A stretch of 64,000 nucleotides of DNA from Anisus vortex (lineage: Eukaryota; Mollusca; Gastropoda; Planorbidae). The stretch covers positions 23,656,533-23,720,532 of the forward strand of contig OX421495.1 in assembly GCA_949126835.1 (NCBI GenBank). The letters are read 5' to 3'. Position 1 is the stretch's first letter, and each line of letters opens with the position of its first letter. Both the position numbers and the translations under genes were made by a program. The notes below the pieces were generated by a model, which was not told where the DNA came from, ran no database searches, and saw only the letters and a program-made list of their open reading frames with translations. This document shows positions 48,177 to 59,320 of the stretch, in pieces.

Positions 48177-51100
48177 ATAGGGGGGGGGGGGGAAAGAAGG
48201 AGTGCAAAAGAGATCAAGATAAGAGAGACAAATTTAAGTTACCGTATATACTCGCGTATAAGTCGCACTTTTTTTTACCGAAAATTTCGACGAAAAGTAG
48301 GGGTGCGACTTATACACCCGACATGGTTTTTGAAAAGTTCGAAAAACATCACTACTCTGTCATAAAGCTTCCTTCATAACCCATAGGCCTATAGATGATT
48401 GAAATGCTGAATATTTTAGTGTTTTTCTGACCCCCCCCCCACACACACACGCACTTTCCTTTTGAACTTTCGGACCAATTTTGTTTTGCCGAAACGTGGC
48501 GTAAGTTTAAGTCACTTTAAGGCGGCGTTTTTTTTTCATAGGCATATTAAATGCAAATTACAGTACGGAAGGAATCGTAAATGTGTACAAAACTGTCTAG
48601 ACCAACAACGAAGCTTAAGATGCGTTTTATTTAGGACCTATTGCCTCTGACTATACGTTATAGCCTACTAATAAGGCAGTGTGTAGCATTCCTGGGGAAA
48701 ACCGCGCTATGATTCCAAAACTACAATTGGCCGGCCGATCGACTCATTTCCTTAAATTTCGGAAAAATTCTGCACTCAAACCTTTTTTTTCTTTTCTTTT
48801 TATAGAAATAATGCGTAAAATGTCAATAGTATGTTTCATTTTTCATTAGTTGCATGTAAGAGTTGAAGAAAAACACAGCTTATTGTCGGTGTCGCAGTAG
48901 CGTTTGTAATCATTACAGACAATGCTAATGGGAATTGGGACACTTGTATAACGCGTGGTTAATACCGGCGACGCTCAGTCTGAAATAGCGCACTTTTGTA
49001 GGCCTATTGAACGCAAATTATATTATGGAAAGAATCGTAAATGTGTAAAAAGCATCTCTAGTCCTATAATATAGGTATAAGCTTGTACACTACTAGCTTA
49101 AGATTAGGGCCGAGAAAACCGCGTCGAGCAATGTTTCCAATCGGCCAATCGACACATAACCAGACATTTCGTAAACATTCTGCACTCAAACTTTTTTTTT
49201 CAAAACTTTATGAAAAAATGCGTGAAATGTCAATAAAGTGTGTCATTGTTCCTTAGTTGCATGTATGAGTTGAAAAAACACAGCTTATTGTCGATGGCGA
49301 AGCCAGCCCACCCTCCGAGAAGCCACCAGCACCCCCCCCCTTTTAAAATATTTTTCGCGCAGTAGCTTTGAAATCATTACAAACAATGTTAATGGTAATT
49401 AGGTCATCACTTGTATAGCGCAACTATGAATACCGGCGCCGCTCAGTCTAGGCTAATGATGCACATCAAAAGATTTTTTTTGTGTGTGGACCCACTATAG
49501 TGTGACTATAGGATAGTATTTTGAGTAGGGACATGGACTTAGATGAAGGAACAGATACCTTACTTTCCCATATGACTAATGACTGTATTGAAAGGTTGTT
49601 TAAAATAAATGAAGCGCCGACTTTATTGGATTATGTTTGCATTATGCACGATTGAAACCATTTTTTAAGGAAAGTTTCCAAATTAGGGTGAATATTAGTA
49701 ACTTTTGTTGTTTAAGGGTATGCATTTTTTGAGAAGTTAAAAGGCAGTGTAACCCCTGAAAGTCAGGGTGCGACTTATACGCGGGTTAATGACAACATAT
49801 AAGAAAAAAAATCTTAAACTAGGGGTGCGACTTATACACCGGTGCGACTTATACGCGAGTATATACGGTAATTGCTTTTTTAAGTTTCTAAAATTTTTTA
49901 CTTTGTTATAAAAAAGATTTTAATTTTAAATATACAGACAATAAGCTTCGGGACATAAAAAGACTAGTATGAAGAATAAATCAACATTCAACATGGTATT
50001 TATATATGGAAACACTCTTTTTGGTGTATGAAGACGGAGAGGAGGGAATATTACTGTATTATATTTGTCCTCAAGCTCCTGTGACACTAGGATCTGACTC
50101 AGAATTAAACAAAACATGAGGCAAAAGATGAATATTGAGACACAATTTTTTGGAAAAAATCTGCAAAAACCAAGACTTCACTGAATATTTTATATCAACT
50201 AAATCTTGGCTCAGAATAAAAAAATGCAATTTAATTTAAATTTTTGTCACATTTAATGCATCTAAAAAAAAAGTAAAGTACCCGTCGGACCAAGTTGATC
50301 CATATGTCCGATGAAGCAGCGTTCACCAGTTTCTGTGGCCACAGCATACTAGGCGATTGTGTGGCCAGCACTATGCACAGCCGCCTTTACTTTACCCAAC
50401 TAAGGTCAGGTACCCATCAGAGCTGGGTAGACTCAAAGACACCCTCCAGACCCAGGAAAAAATCCTAGCCTGTACCAGGATTCGAACCCGGGACCTTTGG
50501 CTCGCCAGTCGAACGCGCTGCCACTCGGCTACCATGCCCCATTTAATGCATCTATTTGTGTAAAAAGAAAGAATGTTTCCTAATAATGAGCTTGTCCTTT
50601 TGCTTGTTCTTTTTTTATATTTGGAAAAAAATATTAGGTGTACAATACAAGTAATTTTTGTGGAATGTGGTTGGAACAGTAAGTTAGTGTGACCACTCAT
50701 CATTGCATTGTGCCAATGCTGAACAAAAAATAAAATATTGCTAAATATTTGTGGCAAATATAGTGTGCTGAAAAATGTTGTGAGAAGCCAGCAGGAAGTT
50801 GAAGAAAAAGGAATGTGTTCCTTATTATTTTTACAATACCAATAGTAAAATATCAGGCAGTTTTAAATTAATAATAATCTATTAGTGTACCTTTCTAGGG
50901 AAATAAAAAGTGAAGTTGATTTTAAAGAGCATGTTATTCCATGAATTTTTCTATATAAAAGAAAAATTAAAATCAGTTGTTTCCCTTTATTTATTTTTAA
51001 AATTAATTAAATGCTTTCAGTTCTATAGCTAGTTTTTTTTTCAAACTGGAAATCAAAAAGAGAGATAGTCTTATAAGTTTACAGACGTTCCTTCTAGATA

Positions 51101-54100
51101 GAAGATTATTACGTCTAAAACCAAAACTCCTGCAGGGCGACAGGGATTGGTCGGTGGGAGGGATAGAATTCGCGACATGTCAGTTGGTTTTTGGTTGACA
51201 GTCCGGTGAACTAGCCGCTGGACCAGCCGGCTTCACAGTGTATAGTGTTTGTGTGTGTGTGTGAGAGAGAGAGTGAAAAGAGAGGGGGTAATAATCTAAT
51301 AGCCTATAAAATTCCATTCCATTTTAATTTTTAAGATGCAAGTCTTAACGATAATTGTTAAATATAGTCTTACCCTTCCTCTATTTGGATAATTTGGATC
51401 ACTTCTACTGTTATATTGATGTTCATAAGAAAGCCCTTCTTTATAAAATCGTTGAGATCCATCTTTCTCTCTTAAAAAGTTGACAGGTACTAAAAATAAA
51501 TTCATACATGTAAATTATATGTACAATACTTTAAAAAATGAAAAGGTAAAAATATTAGCAAAATTATTCTTTTCAAGCCATTTTAATATAGCCATCTTTT
51601 TTGGCTATGACCAACATTGAATTATATTCCCAGCTTCCCATGGTAAACTCAAAGACGCCCTTTAGGCAAGGAATCTTTCCTTAATTTGAGTCAGAAACCT
51701 TTGGAATAATAATCCAGTAATGTACTGTTCTGCTGATTTACCACAAATCACCTCTCACCCCCTCCCATCCCAATATCTATTACAGTAAAGAGTTCCTATA
51801 ACATAATTATCTACACTGTTAAGATGAGTATCATAATGTTAAAAGTAAAGAATAAGAATGACTCATTTAAAAAACAAAACCTATCATATAACAAGATAAA
51901 GTATACCTGCACCCTTAGCAGGATCCTTATTAGGATTTGATGTGTGTCTTCCACTAAATTGTGGCTTTTCCCCATGTCTATAATTGAAATCTATTCTGTA
52001 ATGTGTATCTTCTGCATACGGAGGAATCTGAAGAGATCCAGTATTTGCTCTAGCGGGCCACCATTTACTTTCTTCATGTTGTACAGATTTGGTATAAACC
52101 TTTTTTTCATACACATTACAAGAAGAAAAAAATAAATAACAAGACATGTTTAATGCAAGTAAGAAATTTTCTACTAATAATATTAAGTTTTAAAAAGCAA
52201 ACCAAGCATTAATTATCCATGATTAGACAAGATGAGTGAATCTTTAAGATTTAAAAATTATGTATTTAATAGATTTATAATCACTGTATTAATATTTAAT
52301 CAGGGCCTAATACACATGTATTTTATTATTCCCAAATGCCAGGTTGCAACCCTGTGCAAAAGTAAAATTGCTAGGTTGAAAAAAAACCTAACAGAAGAAA
52401 TGTTAAAATTCTGGATCATTCAGATGTACAAGCAATGGAAAAACACTGTTCTGAAACATTGTAATTGACTGAGTGATGTCCATGAAATGTTTTGACAATA
52501 AGTGTAAGAGGGTTAGCATCTAGAAAATATTGAGAAGACCAGCTAAGAAAAGGTCTAATGAATGAGGAATCCCTTTGTAGTTATTTAATATTAAAATTTA
52601 GTAAATATTATAAATACTATATTGCAGCAAATTTTAAGATTTAGGTAAATTTACTCATTTTTGTTTTACCCAAATTCAACATGTATAGCAAGACTATAAT
52701 AAGATTTGCTACTTATATTTTAATTTTTAAAATGTAAACTATATATTGCAAAAAAACAACAACTTACATTACAAATTGGCTCATTGAGAAATCTGACATT
52801 TTTGTCCAAAAATCCACATGACTTAGGTTGAGGGTTGTGTCCCCTATAATCAGGAAGACTCTGCGGTAAAACCCTGGTATTTTTTAAAGGTAATATAACT
52901 GTGGTCTCCCATTGGTTTTCATTGTCAAAATTATTTATCTGCAAGACTGGAGTAGAAGGCTCGAACGATGCAGTATAAGGTACAGGTCTGTACTTGGGAT
53001 GATCAGATATTGCATCTTCACTAATTACTCTATACGTGTCAGGACTAAAAAAAATAAAAGAAATATATCCAATAAAAAAAAAATGTTTTAACTTACTACA
53101 ATTTACAACTCATCAAATTTAAAACTTTTTAAATATTTTAAAAGATTATTTTACTTATTAATAAAATAAATAATGTAGCCTAAATTTGTAGCTTGTAAGG
53201 TAATTACTAACACATTAAGTGTGTAGGCTATATATGGCTATATATGCAAAAGGTGCAAGGTAAAAAAAAATTGATTTTACAGAAATCAGCTTTTTACGCC
53301 ACAATTGATAATCTTTTGATAGACGTGTCATATTTTCTATAAAAACTTATAAATAAAAATAAATCAATGAAGGTGGTAGGGGGATAAATCATATTTTTCA
53401 ATAACTTCAGAAAAGTGAATTAGCACCTCAAACATATACAAGCTTTAATATATATATATATATATAAATAGAAATCTTACAAGTTTTTTAGTTCAAATTG
53501 TTAATGATTTTTTTTCCCTTAAAATACCTCGATCAATTAATCAATCTTCTTTTGGGCCACTACTACACAGAAGGCATCATGAACTAATCTATATATGTTT
53601 TGTAGTAGTACTGAGAAGAAGATACCAAAGAGTGTTGATGCCAGGACGCAACCCTGTTTGACCCCGCTACACACTGGGAATGGTTTTGAGGTGGCGCCAT
53701 CGAAGAGTACTGTGCTGTGCATGTTGTTAAGGGAAGACTAAATAATACCTAGTAGCCGGGGCGGATATCAAATCTTTTTCAGTATGCTGAAAAGTCCAGT
53801 GCAGCTTACTAATTCAAAAGCTTTGGTCAAGTCAATGTTGGCAATGAACAGGGCCTTCTGCTGCTCCATGTATTTTTCTTGAGCTGGCAAAGTGAGAAAA
53901 CCATGTCCGTGGTTGACAGACCAGCCTCAAAGCCGCATTGAGATTCTGGGTAGACGTTTTGTGCCAGAGTTTGCAGGCGTGCCATTACAACTCTAGCAAA
54001 GGCCTTTCCCACAATTCTGAGTAGAGATATGCCTAGATAGTTATTAGAATTGCTACGGTCACCCTTATTTTTGTAGAGGGTTACTATCTTGGCATCACGC

Positions 54101-54840
54101 ATGTCTTGTTCTCAACATATGCAGATGAGGTCGTGAAGAGGCTTTAGTAATGCTGGCTTAACGCACTTGAGGACGTCTGCAGGGATGCCATCGTTATCTG
54201 GAGCCTTTCCACTACTAAGATGATCAATGGCCTTGCTGAGCTCCTCTATTGAGGGCAGGGCATCAAGTTGATCCAGCACTGGTAAAGCTTGAACTCTATT
54301 TAGGGCAGAGTCAGAGACAACATTCGGTGTTGCATAGAGTTCCAGGTAATACTCAGTCCATTGCCATTGCTGTACCTTTTAAGTGATCACCTCTCCTGTC
54401 TTCGACTTGAGTGGGGTCCAGTGGCCTTGTTTTTATGCCTTTGCACATTTTTTTTTTTGCATCTCCCTGATAACAGCTGATTGAATACTTCTGCACATAA
54501 ACCCAGTATGTATTGGCGCAAATTTATATAAAGGCCAGCCACTTTAGGCCATAGAGACAGACACTAGACTTCCACTTCCAGTTGAACATTAGCCTAGAAT
54601 AATTATAATTATATTAGACCTAAAATAAATTAAATGATTATAAATTGGGCCTATAGGATTATATTATAGTATTTATAGTCCTCCTATAATTATACTAATT
54701 TCCTATAAATTTTTAATTTGCTAGGCAGCTAGACCCAATAAATTTTTTTAAACAAATCAACAGTAACATTAATAGTATACATACTTATATCGATCCGTAA
54801 TTTTCTTTTTTCTCAGCATGGGCGGTAAATACATTGTCAT
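47097..54840 (-). CDS. Unnamed 347-residue protein, five exons, divergent from SPATA17
   Basis: Exons in order: 54840-54785, 53044-52768, 52099-51907, 51489-51374, 47498-47097. All junctions are GT/AG and phases match, so the gene is real, but I do not recognise the family. The product is hydrophilic, without signal peptide or membrane segment. The N-terminus MLRKKKITDRYN is basic. Residues 20-180 are rich in Pro, Tyr, Asn and Trp with short motifs such as ISDHPKYRPVPYT, YRGHNPQPKSCGF, ESKWWPAR and HYRIDFNYRHGEKP. Then come SYEHQYNSRSDPNYPNRG and a charged segment NKFIEYYTRLAEEERKAEE, probably helical, then a Ser/Asn/Glu-rich tail. Such Pro/Tyr-rich texture is seen in sperm and ciliary microtubule inner proteins. 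With the shared promoter of SPATA17 this suggests, but does not show, an axonemal role. The start codon is the first ATG of exon 1. Confidence 0.85.
47999..48172 (+). repeat. Intra-intron duplication, copy 1, ending in (GA)n
   Basis: AAAATTAAAATCAGTTGTTT CCC through TTTTCAAACTGGAAATAAAA and GAGATAGTGTATGTGTGAGA is repeated at 50938-51070 and 51238-51275 in the same intron, about 2.9 kb away. The (GA)n run here is followed by a poly-G of about 12. Confidence 0.85.
48242..49868. mobile_element. 1.63-kb DNA transposon with perfect 27-bp TIRs and TA flanks
   Basis: The TIR starts CCGTATATACTCGCGTATAA and is perfect over 27 bases at both ends, each abutting TA, consistent with a TA target duplication (Tc1/mariner/pogo-like; superfamily inferred only from TA). 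Subterminal GGGGTGCGACTTATAC words repeat near both ends. The interior holds two direct copies of a roughly 460-bp block (48539-48998 and 48999-49460). No intact transposase is visible; a 44-codon frame from 49535 (MDLDEGTDTLLSHMTNDCIE) could be a C-terminal relic. It lies in intron 4 of the unnamed minus-strand gene. Confidence 0.88.
50265..50540 (-). mobile_element. tRNA-derived SINE, family A, copy 2, full-length
   Basis: The minus strand begins GGGGCATGGTAGCCGAGTGG with an A-box and B-box (GGTTCGAATCC), and ends in ACTTTACTTTTTTTTTAGA-type tail. A perfect 14-bp target-site duplication ATTTAATGCATCTA lies at 50251-50264 and 50541-50554. The clean TSD points to a fairly recent insertion. 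Confidence 0.93.
50938..51070 (+). repeat. Intra-intron duplication, copy 2
   Basis: Matches 47999-48140 with small gaps. It is interrupted after GAGATAGT by the SINE at 51071-51237 and resumes as TATAGTGTTTGTGTGTGTG and (GA)n to 51275. Confidence 0.85.
51066..51240 (-). mobile_element. tRNA-derived SINE, family B, full-length
   Basis: The minus strand begins AAGCCGGCTGGTCCAGCGGC and includes GTTCACCGGACTGTCAACC and a weak B-box (GCGAATTCTAT). It ends in AGACGTAATAATCTTC, TATCTAGAAGGAACGTCT, GTAAACTTATAAG. The 3' part forms a hairpin (AGACG...CGTCT, CTTCTA..TAGAAG). Copy 1 of the host duplication at 48140 is the empty site. Fragments occur at 4268, 34790, 55495 and 63143. Confidence 0.8.
51628..51705 (-). 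repeat. Old fragment of SINE family A
   Basis: CCCATGGTAAACTCAAAGAC GCCCTTTAGGCAAGGAATC resembles the middle of the family A SINE (GGTAGACTCAAAGACACCC). Both ends are gone. Confidence 0.5.
53537..54440 (-). pseudogene. LINE reverse-transcriptase fragment in intron 1 of the unnamed gene
   Basis: Minus-strand frames give SIEELSKAIDHLSSGKAP, MRDAKIVTLYKNKGDRSN, NYLGISLLRIVGKAFARVV, YPESQCGFEAGLSTTDMVF and, after breaks, VCSGVKQGCVLAS. These are successive RT motifs of RTE/jockey-group LINEs up to the RQGC box; the catalytic FADD box and everything after are missing. It is a different lineage from the 43.9-kb LINE. Confidence 0.85.
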
Positions 54841-55000
54841 TTTGAGCAGTTATATTTTTAATGTTAAAACTATAAATGAAAATAAAAAGATCAATCTAAT
54901 TAATTTATCGCGCCTTATAGAGTTTCATGGAAGCCATTTTGGAAGCTGTTGCTATGATACTACCGGAAGTAGAAGACTTCTATAGTGACATGTAAACAAC
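54841..55000. promoter_or_regulatory. Divergent promoter between the unnamed gene and SPATA17
   Basis: Only 160 bp separate the two start codons, so both 5' UTRs and core promoters must lie here or overlap. No TATA box is convincing. An RFX X-box-like site lies at 54948-54961. Co-expression of the pair is inferred. Confidence 0.75.
54948..54961 (-). promoter_or_regulatory. X-box-like RFX site
   Basis: The minus strand reads AGTATCATAGCAAC. Against the X-box pattern RYYNYY-N2-RRNRAC it matches 11 of 12 defined positions, with the right half AGCAAC perfect. RFX factors drive ciliary genes, which fits SPATA17 next door. Confidence 0.5.
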
Positions 55001-58000
55001 ATGGCAGCGATGGTTCGCTTAGCTGGTGAAATAAATGCATTGATTTCTGAAGTTTATGATAAAAGAAAGTTAGGAAATTTTAAAACAGCTTTTATGTCAT
55101 TGTGTTGGTTTGCCTCATGTTTAACTATTGATAAAGAAGTATATTTGATTTTTATGATACAAATATTTATATAGGATGTGATACTCCGTCCAGAGTCCAT
55201 GGCCATAGGGCCATAGGGCATAGGGCATAGGGCCATAGCGCATCGCGACATACTTGACATAGGCATAGGTCCTTAGGACAGGATAAGCGATAAGCCATGG
55301 CCATGGCCATATGGCCATGGGCCATAGATGGTAGTGGCATAGGCATAGTGCCATAGTAATAAATACTTTAAAATATGCCATAGATTACGATATTTCGATA
55401 TGATTCATTATGATATATAATAATATTAATATATATGATGATGGCATTGTCAATCGCATCGTCAGACAGTTATAATAAAGTCTCATTTTTTAAATCTTAT
55501 CTTATAATCAAAAAATTATTGCATCCTATACTTATTCATGGCGTGATATTATATATTAATATTAGATAGTCTAAGCATATTGTGCCCTATACCTATAGGC
55601 TAGGCCTAGTCTTGCATTTTGAATAGGGTTTGAAGTTCTAAGTAAATGATGTTAAATAATGTTAGTGTTAGTCAGTAGTTAGGTTGTTAGTTTTCCTGGT
55701 TTGTTCCAGCAGCCCATTCTAAATAATTCTATGTCCCTTTACTAATTTAAAAGAAATTAAAATGTATAGGCCCTATTCATTTGTCCTGGCATATAGGAAA
55801 ATTTTTATCTCTATATCTTTATGAACATTGGACCTAACCCTAGCTAATAGATTATTGTGTTGTTCTAGGTAAGAATATAATGCTCTATGTATTATTTAAA
55901 TATAACACTATATTAACTATATTGGCCCAACTTTAGACCAAGATTTAAACATTGGCAGAATATTGAGGTAATATATTGTGCTGTTAGGGTATATTACCAC
56001 CTTAACAAATGCTTTTATATAATTTTTGTTGAGTAGGCCAAATTTTAGGTAATACATTACATTAAACAACTATCAAATTATTTTTTCAGTGAGGCTGAAA
56101 GATGTCGCCAGTTGGAGTATACAGCAGCTGTAAAAATTCAGGCATGGTTCAGAGGAACTCGCGTGAGAGCTTACTTAAAGTAGGTCCTAATTTTTATTTT
56201 TTTTTAAAAACAAAACTAACAAAAAATTGTATTTCATCAAACAATATTTAGACTCTCTAAATCAGAGGCGTGCATCAATTTTAATCATCGAGCCATTTAA
56301 AGAATTTGATACAACAAGATGGGCCATATTTTCTGAAAATGTATTTATAGTAACAATAGAATGAATTTCTAAAAAATGCTGTTAGAAGCTCCGGCATGCT
56401 CCCATCCCTACCTCAATAAAGGGGCTAATTTTTATCATTGAAATGTTTTTTGTTTTTTTTCCATTTATGGTGGTCTAGCAAGGGAGTTATTAAATTCCCA
56501 TTTTAACGTTTTCAGACTCAAATGCGGTTAGTTGGCTCCCTCTTTCCCTTTGAAACTGCAGTGTGTCCCTGAAATTAGTTATGCTGGCCACACTGTCCCC
56601 TTGTATGCTGTAGTCACAGAGACTGGTGAATGTTGCATTTCACTAGCTCTATGGACAAAAATGGTCATAAAGGGGATTACATTTTTCTTATCAATGACAT
56701 ATAAAGATTAAAAAGAATGAATCTTTAGCTTATTGTAGTGAAACTAAATTATTGAATATTTCAGAGATTAATTTGCAAAATATTTATATGTTAAAAGTAT
56801 TTAACCCCATTTTTTATAGATACTTGAACAAATCTGCAGTAGCTATCCAGCGACACTGGCGTGGCTTTTTAAGCAGGAGATTTTGCAGATTTCTAGTAAA
56901 GGTATGATAAATAATGTTTTTTGCAAACTAACATTGTCAATCAGAAACTGACATTTTAAAATTTATTGTTGATAACTTTTTTTATCTCATGTTAATTTAA
57001 AAAAAGAAGCCACTTTGTAAACTGTGTTACAGGCCGACATAGTCAATGAAAAATAAAGTTTAATTGAGTGTATATAAAAGTAGATTTCAGTTTTGAAACT
57101 TTTCAAAAGTTGAACTTTTTTGAAGTAATCTAAACATAATTAGTTAATAGTACATTTTTTATGTTCTTTTACAGAATTCTTTAATGGTTATGAAGCTAAA
57201 CTATTACAATGTAATGGCATGTAAGGTAAGTAGTGAGAAAAATATCTTTATTAATTTTGTTTTAAGTAAGCTATAGGCTTATCCAGTTTTATATCAATGA
57301 ACTGTAGCATTCTTGTTTTTCTCAGATTCAAAGAACAGCTTATATTAATTTAGTACAATGTTGTTTTCTCAGATTCAAAGAACATGGAGAGGCTATTATG
57401 CAAGAAAATATGTATTCAATTACTACAGCAACAAGAAATACTTGGAAGCTTTGCATATCAAAAATGAACTTATCAGGTATTACATTTCATTAAATTATCT
57501 TTTGGTGTTTAATTTCTTTTTAGAGGGTTTCTGATAACAAACATACAAAATATTTTCTCCTTTTTTCAAACAATGGTAATATTTTTTAAAATTTAAGAGC
57601 TGAACTATCAGAGTTTTCTGAGCATCAGAGAGCTGCTAGAAAGAGAGAAGAGGAGAAAAATGAACAACAAAGAAAACAGTTTGAAGCAAGAAAACATCAC
57701 TATCTTGTTAGCACAGTTGTTCAGCCTGGAATATATAATTCACCATTTTTACCGTATGTATCCAGTGAAATATTTATTTAAAAATTATATGTCCTCTTTT
57801 TAATATAAGGTATTTTATTTTATAATATATAATTTAAAATATCTTCTAGATACCCATGCGAAACAGAATTTTTATTGCGAAATGTTCAACCCTTGACGCA
57901 CAAGAAAAAAAAGAAAATCTATTGTAATTCAGACCCAACCTGCGAAAGTTACAACTCTAAAGTTCCAAAGACACTCCCACCTCTTCCTTCAAAACCTCAG

Positions 58001-59075
58001 GTAAACATATATACTTAACTTATGAGGTTTTATAATGGTACTTTTTTTTAATCATCTAATATTATTTACACAATAATAGGCTACAATTAATTGTATCTAA
58101 ATTAAATTTATAATCATAAATTATCATTTTTTCCTTCAGTTTTATTACAAATTATAATAGAGTAGGATGATAAATTGCTTTTTGTTAAGATTTTTCTTTG
58201 CCATGTGAAACAAATTATTGTTCTTTTTGTCTCAAAGCAACAGTGAATACATACAAACTCTGGTTGCTTATGTAAAGAGTTAGTCTTCTTTAAATATGTA
58301 AAGAGTGTGCAGTGACAATTTTGTATAAATTTAATGATGTTTACAGGGTCCATTCAAAATGCCCAATGAAGTGCAGAAACAGAGATATAAGCCTTTTAAA
58401 CCAACTCTACGAGTGGCCACTGATTTCTATTCACTGGAAAAAGCTAGGCAGCAACTGAAAAATGAGGAGTGGATCACACGGCTTAATGATGACATGTAAG
58501 TAAAACTATAACATCCCATTATTCAAAATTGTTTTTATCTATAGTATCTATAGTATGTTGCTTTCTTTGGTTGCAAAATTAAAAAAATGAGATTTTTACT
58601 TTTATTAAACAAACTTTTCTCCCCCTCTTTCCATTTTTTAATTTTGTTCACAAGGTTTCAACCATTTTCCCATGGACATTTGGTCTACGAGCCTTTGCTT
58701 TATACTACATCCAAATTCGGACCACTGAAATATGGTACAAAGTATTTCAGAGAAGAATTTCCAGATAAATTCATATTTTCTCAGGTAAACCTTAGATTAT
58801 TTTACAATTCATTTAGTCATTGATATAGTACTTTAAAACAAATTAATTAGAACATTAAAATGACAAATTAATTAAAGATTTTTTTTCCTTAAGTTTTCTT
58901 AGCATAGCCTAAGTATAAAATAAAAGACTTTATTTTTCACTTTCCATTTGGTTTACAAATGGACTAAAAAATATTTTTAGCACATTCTTTTGTTTTTCAG
59001 AATTTCAAACCACAAGTTCCTCCAATCCCTATTTTTTCTAAGTTCAATGACACTTATTCAAGAGGAGAAGTATAA
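55001..59075 (+). CDS. SPATA17: SPATA17, IQ-motif protein, complete, ten exons
   Basis: Calmodulin-binding IQ-repeat protein of sperm and motile cilia in animals. Exons: 55001-55068, 56090-56179, 56820-56901, 57175-57225, 57373-57476, 57598-57753, 57850-58000, 58347-58495, 58655-58784, 59001-59075; all GT/AG and in phase, 351 residues (human 361). Three IQ motifs: AAVKIQAWFRGTRVRAY (about 35-51), AVAIQRHWRGFLSRRF (about 59-74) and CKIQRTWRGYYARKYVFNYY (about 96-115). They are followed by a charged coiled segment (RKREEEKNEQQRKQFEARKH). The family-specific blocks PGIYNSPF, PLTHKKKK, QRYKPFKPTLRVA, EEWITRLNDDMFQPFSHGH and SKFGPLKYGTKYFREE match human SPATA17 in order. Exon 1 uses a slightly weak donor (GTTAGG). 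Poly(A) signal candidate AATAAA at 59315. Confidence 0.96.
55190..55375. repeat. CCATAGG/GGCCAT low-complexity tandem repeat in SPATA17 intron 1
   Basis: Units such as GGCCATAGGGCCATAGGGCA and CCATGGCCATGGCCATATGG repeat over about 180 bases. The words are largely self-complementary, so the region can fold or form cruciforms. It yields antisense open frames of 70-86 codons rich in Met/Ala/Pro/Tyr that are artefacts. Confidence 0.85.
55495..55535 (-). repeat. Short remnant of SINE family B tail
   Basis: ATCTTATCTTATAATC then ATTATTGCATCCTATAC resembles the 3' end of family B (TTATCTTATCTGTTA..ATTATTGCGTCCTAT). Weak match. Confidence 0.35.
56575..56670 (+). repeat. Old fragment of SINE family A in SPATA17 intron 2
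   Basis: CTGGCCACACTGTCCCC, then CAGAGACTGGTGAATGTTGC, resembles the body of the SINE at 19934-20212 (CTGGCCACACAATCACC..CAGAAACTGGTGAATGCTGC). No tRNA head remains. Confidence 0.6.
57311..57384 (+). repeat. Duplicated splice acceptor at SPATA17 exon 5
   Basis: TTTTCTCAGATTCAAAGAAC occurs twice, 47 bases apart (acceptor AG at 57324-57325 and at 57371-57372). The downstream copy keeps the reading frame into the third IQ motif. Using the upstream copy would add 47 bases and shift the frame. Confidence 0.8.
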
Positions 59076-59320
59076 ACTATAGTTTGTAATCATGGAGAAA
59101 AGTGTGCCAAAAAGTACTGAACACCAAATCTTTTCGCTACAAAATTACATAAATCTTGTACTTGATTTCGTTTTCCTTCAGAAAATAGCAAGTAACATCT
59201 TAAATCTGCTAAGCTGATTTAAGCTATCATGTTTCTGTACTTTTGGGCTATAAAGTTGCTTACATAAGTGTGCTTATTTCAAAACTCCACAAATAGTTAA
59301 ATGTTTTAGTTGCCAATAAA

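Noticed and set aside
50392..50757. 121-codon minus-strand frame
   Set aside because: It crosses the family A SINE; the familiar peptide SQRSRVRILVQAR is just the translated tRNA B-box region.
55054..55381. Two overlapping minus-strand frames rich in Met, Ala, Pro and Tyr
   Set aside because: Translations of the GGCCAT/CCATAGG tandem repeat in SPATA17 intron 1.
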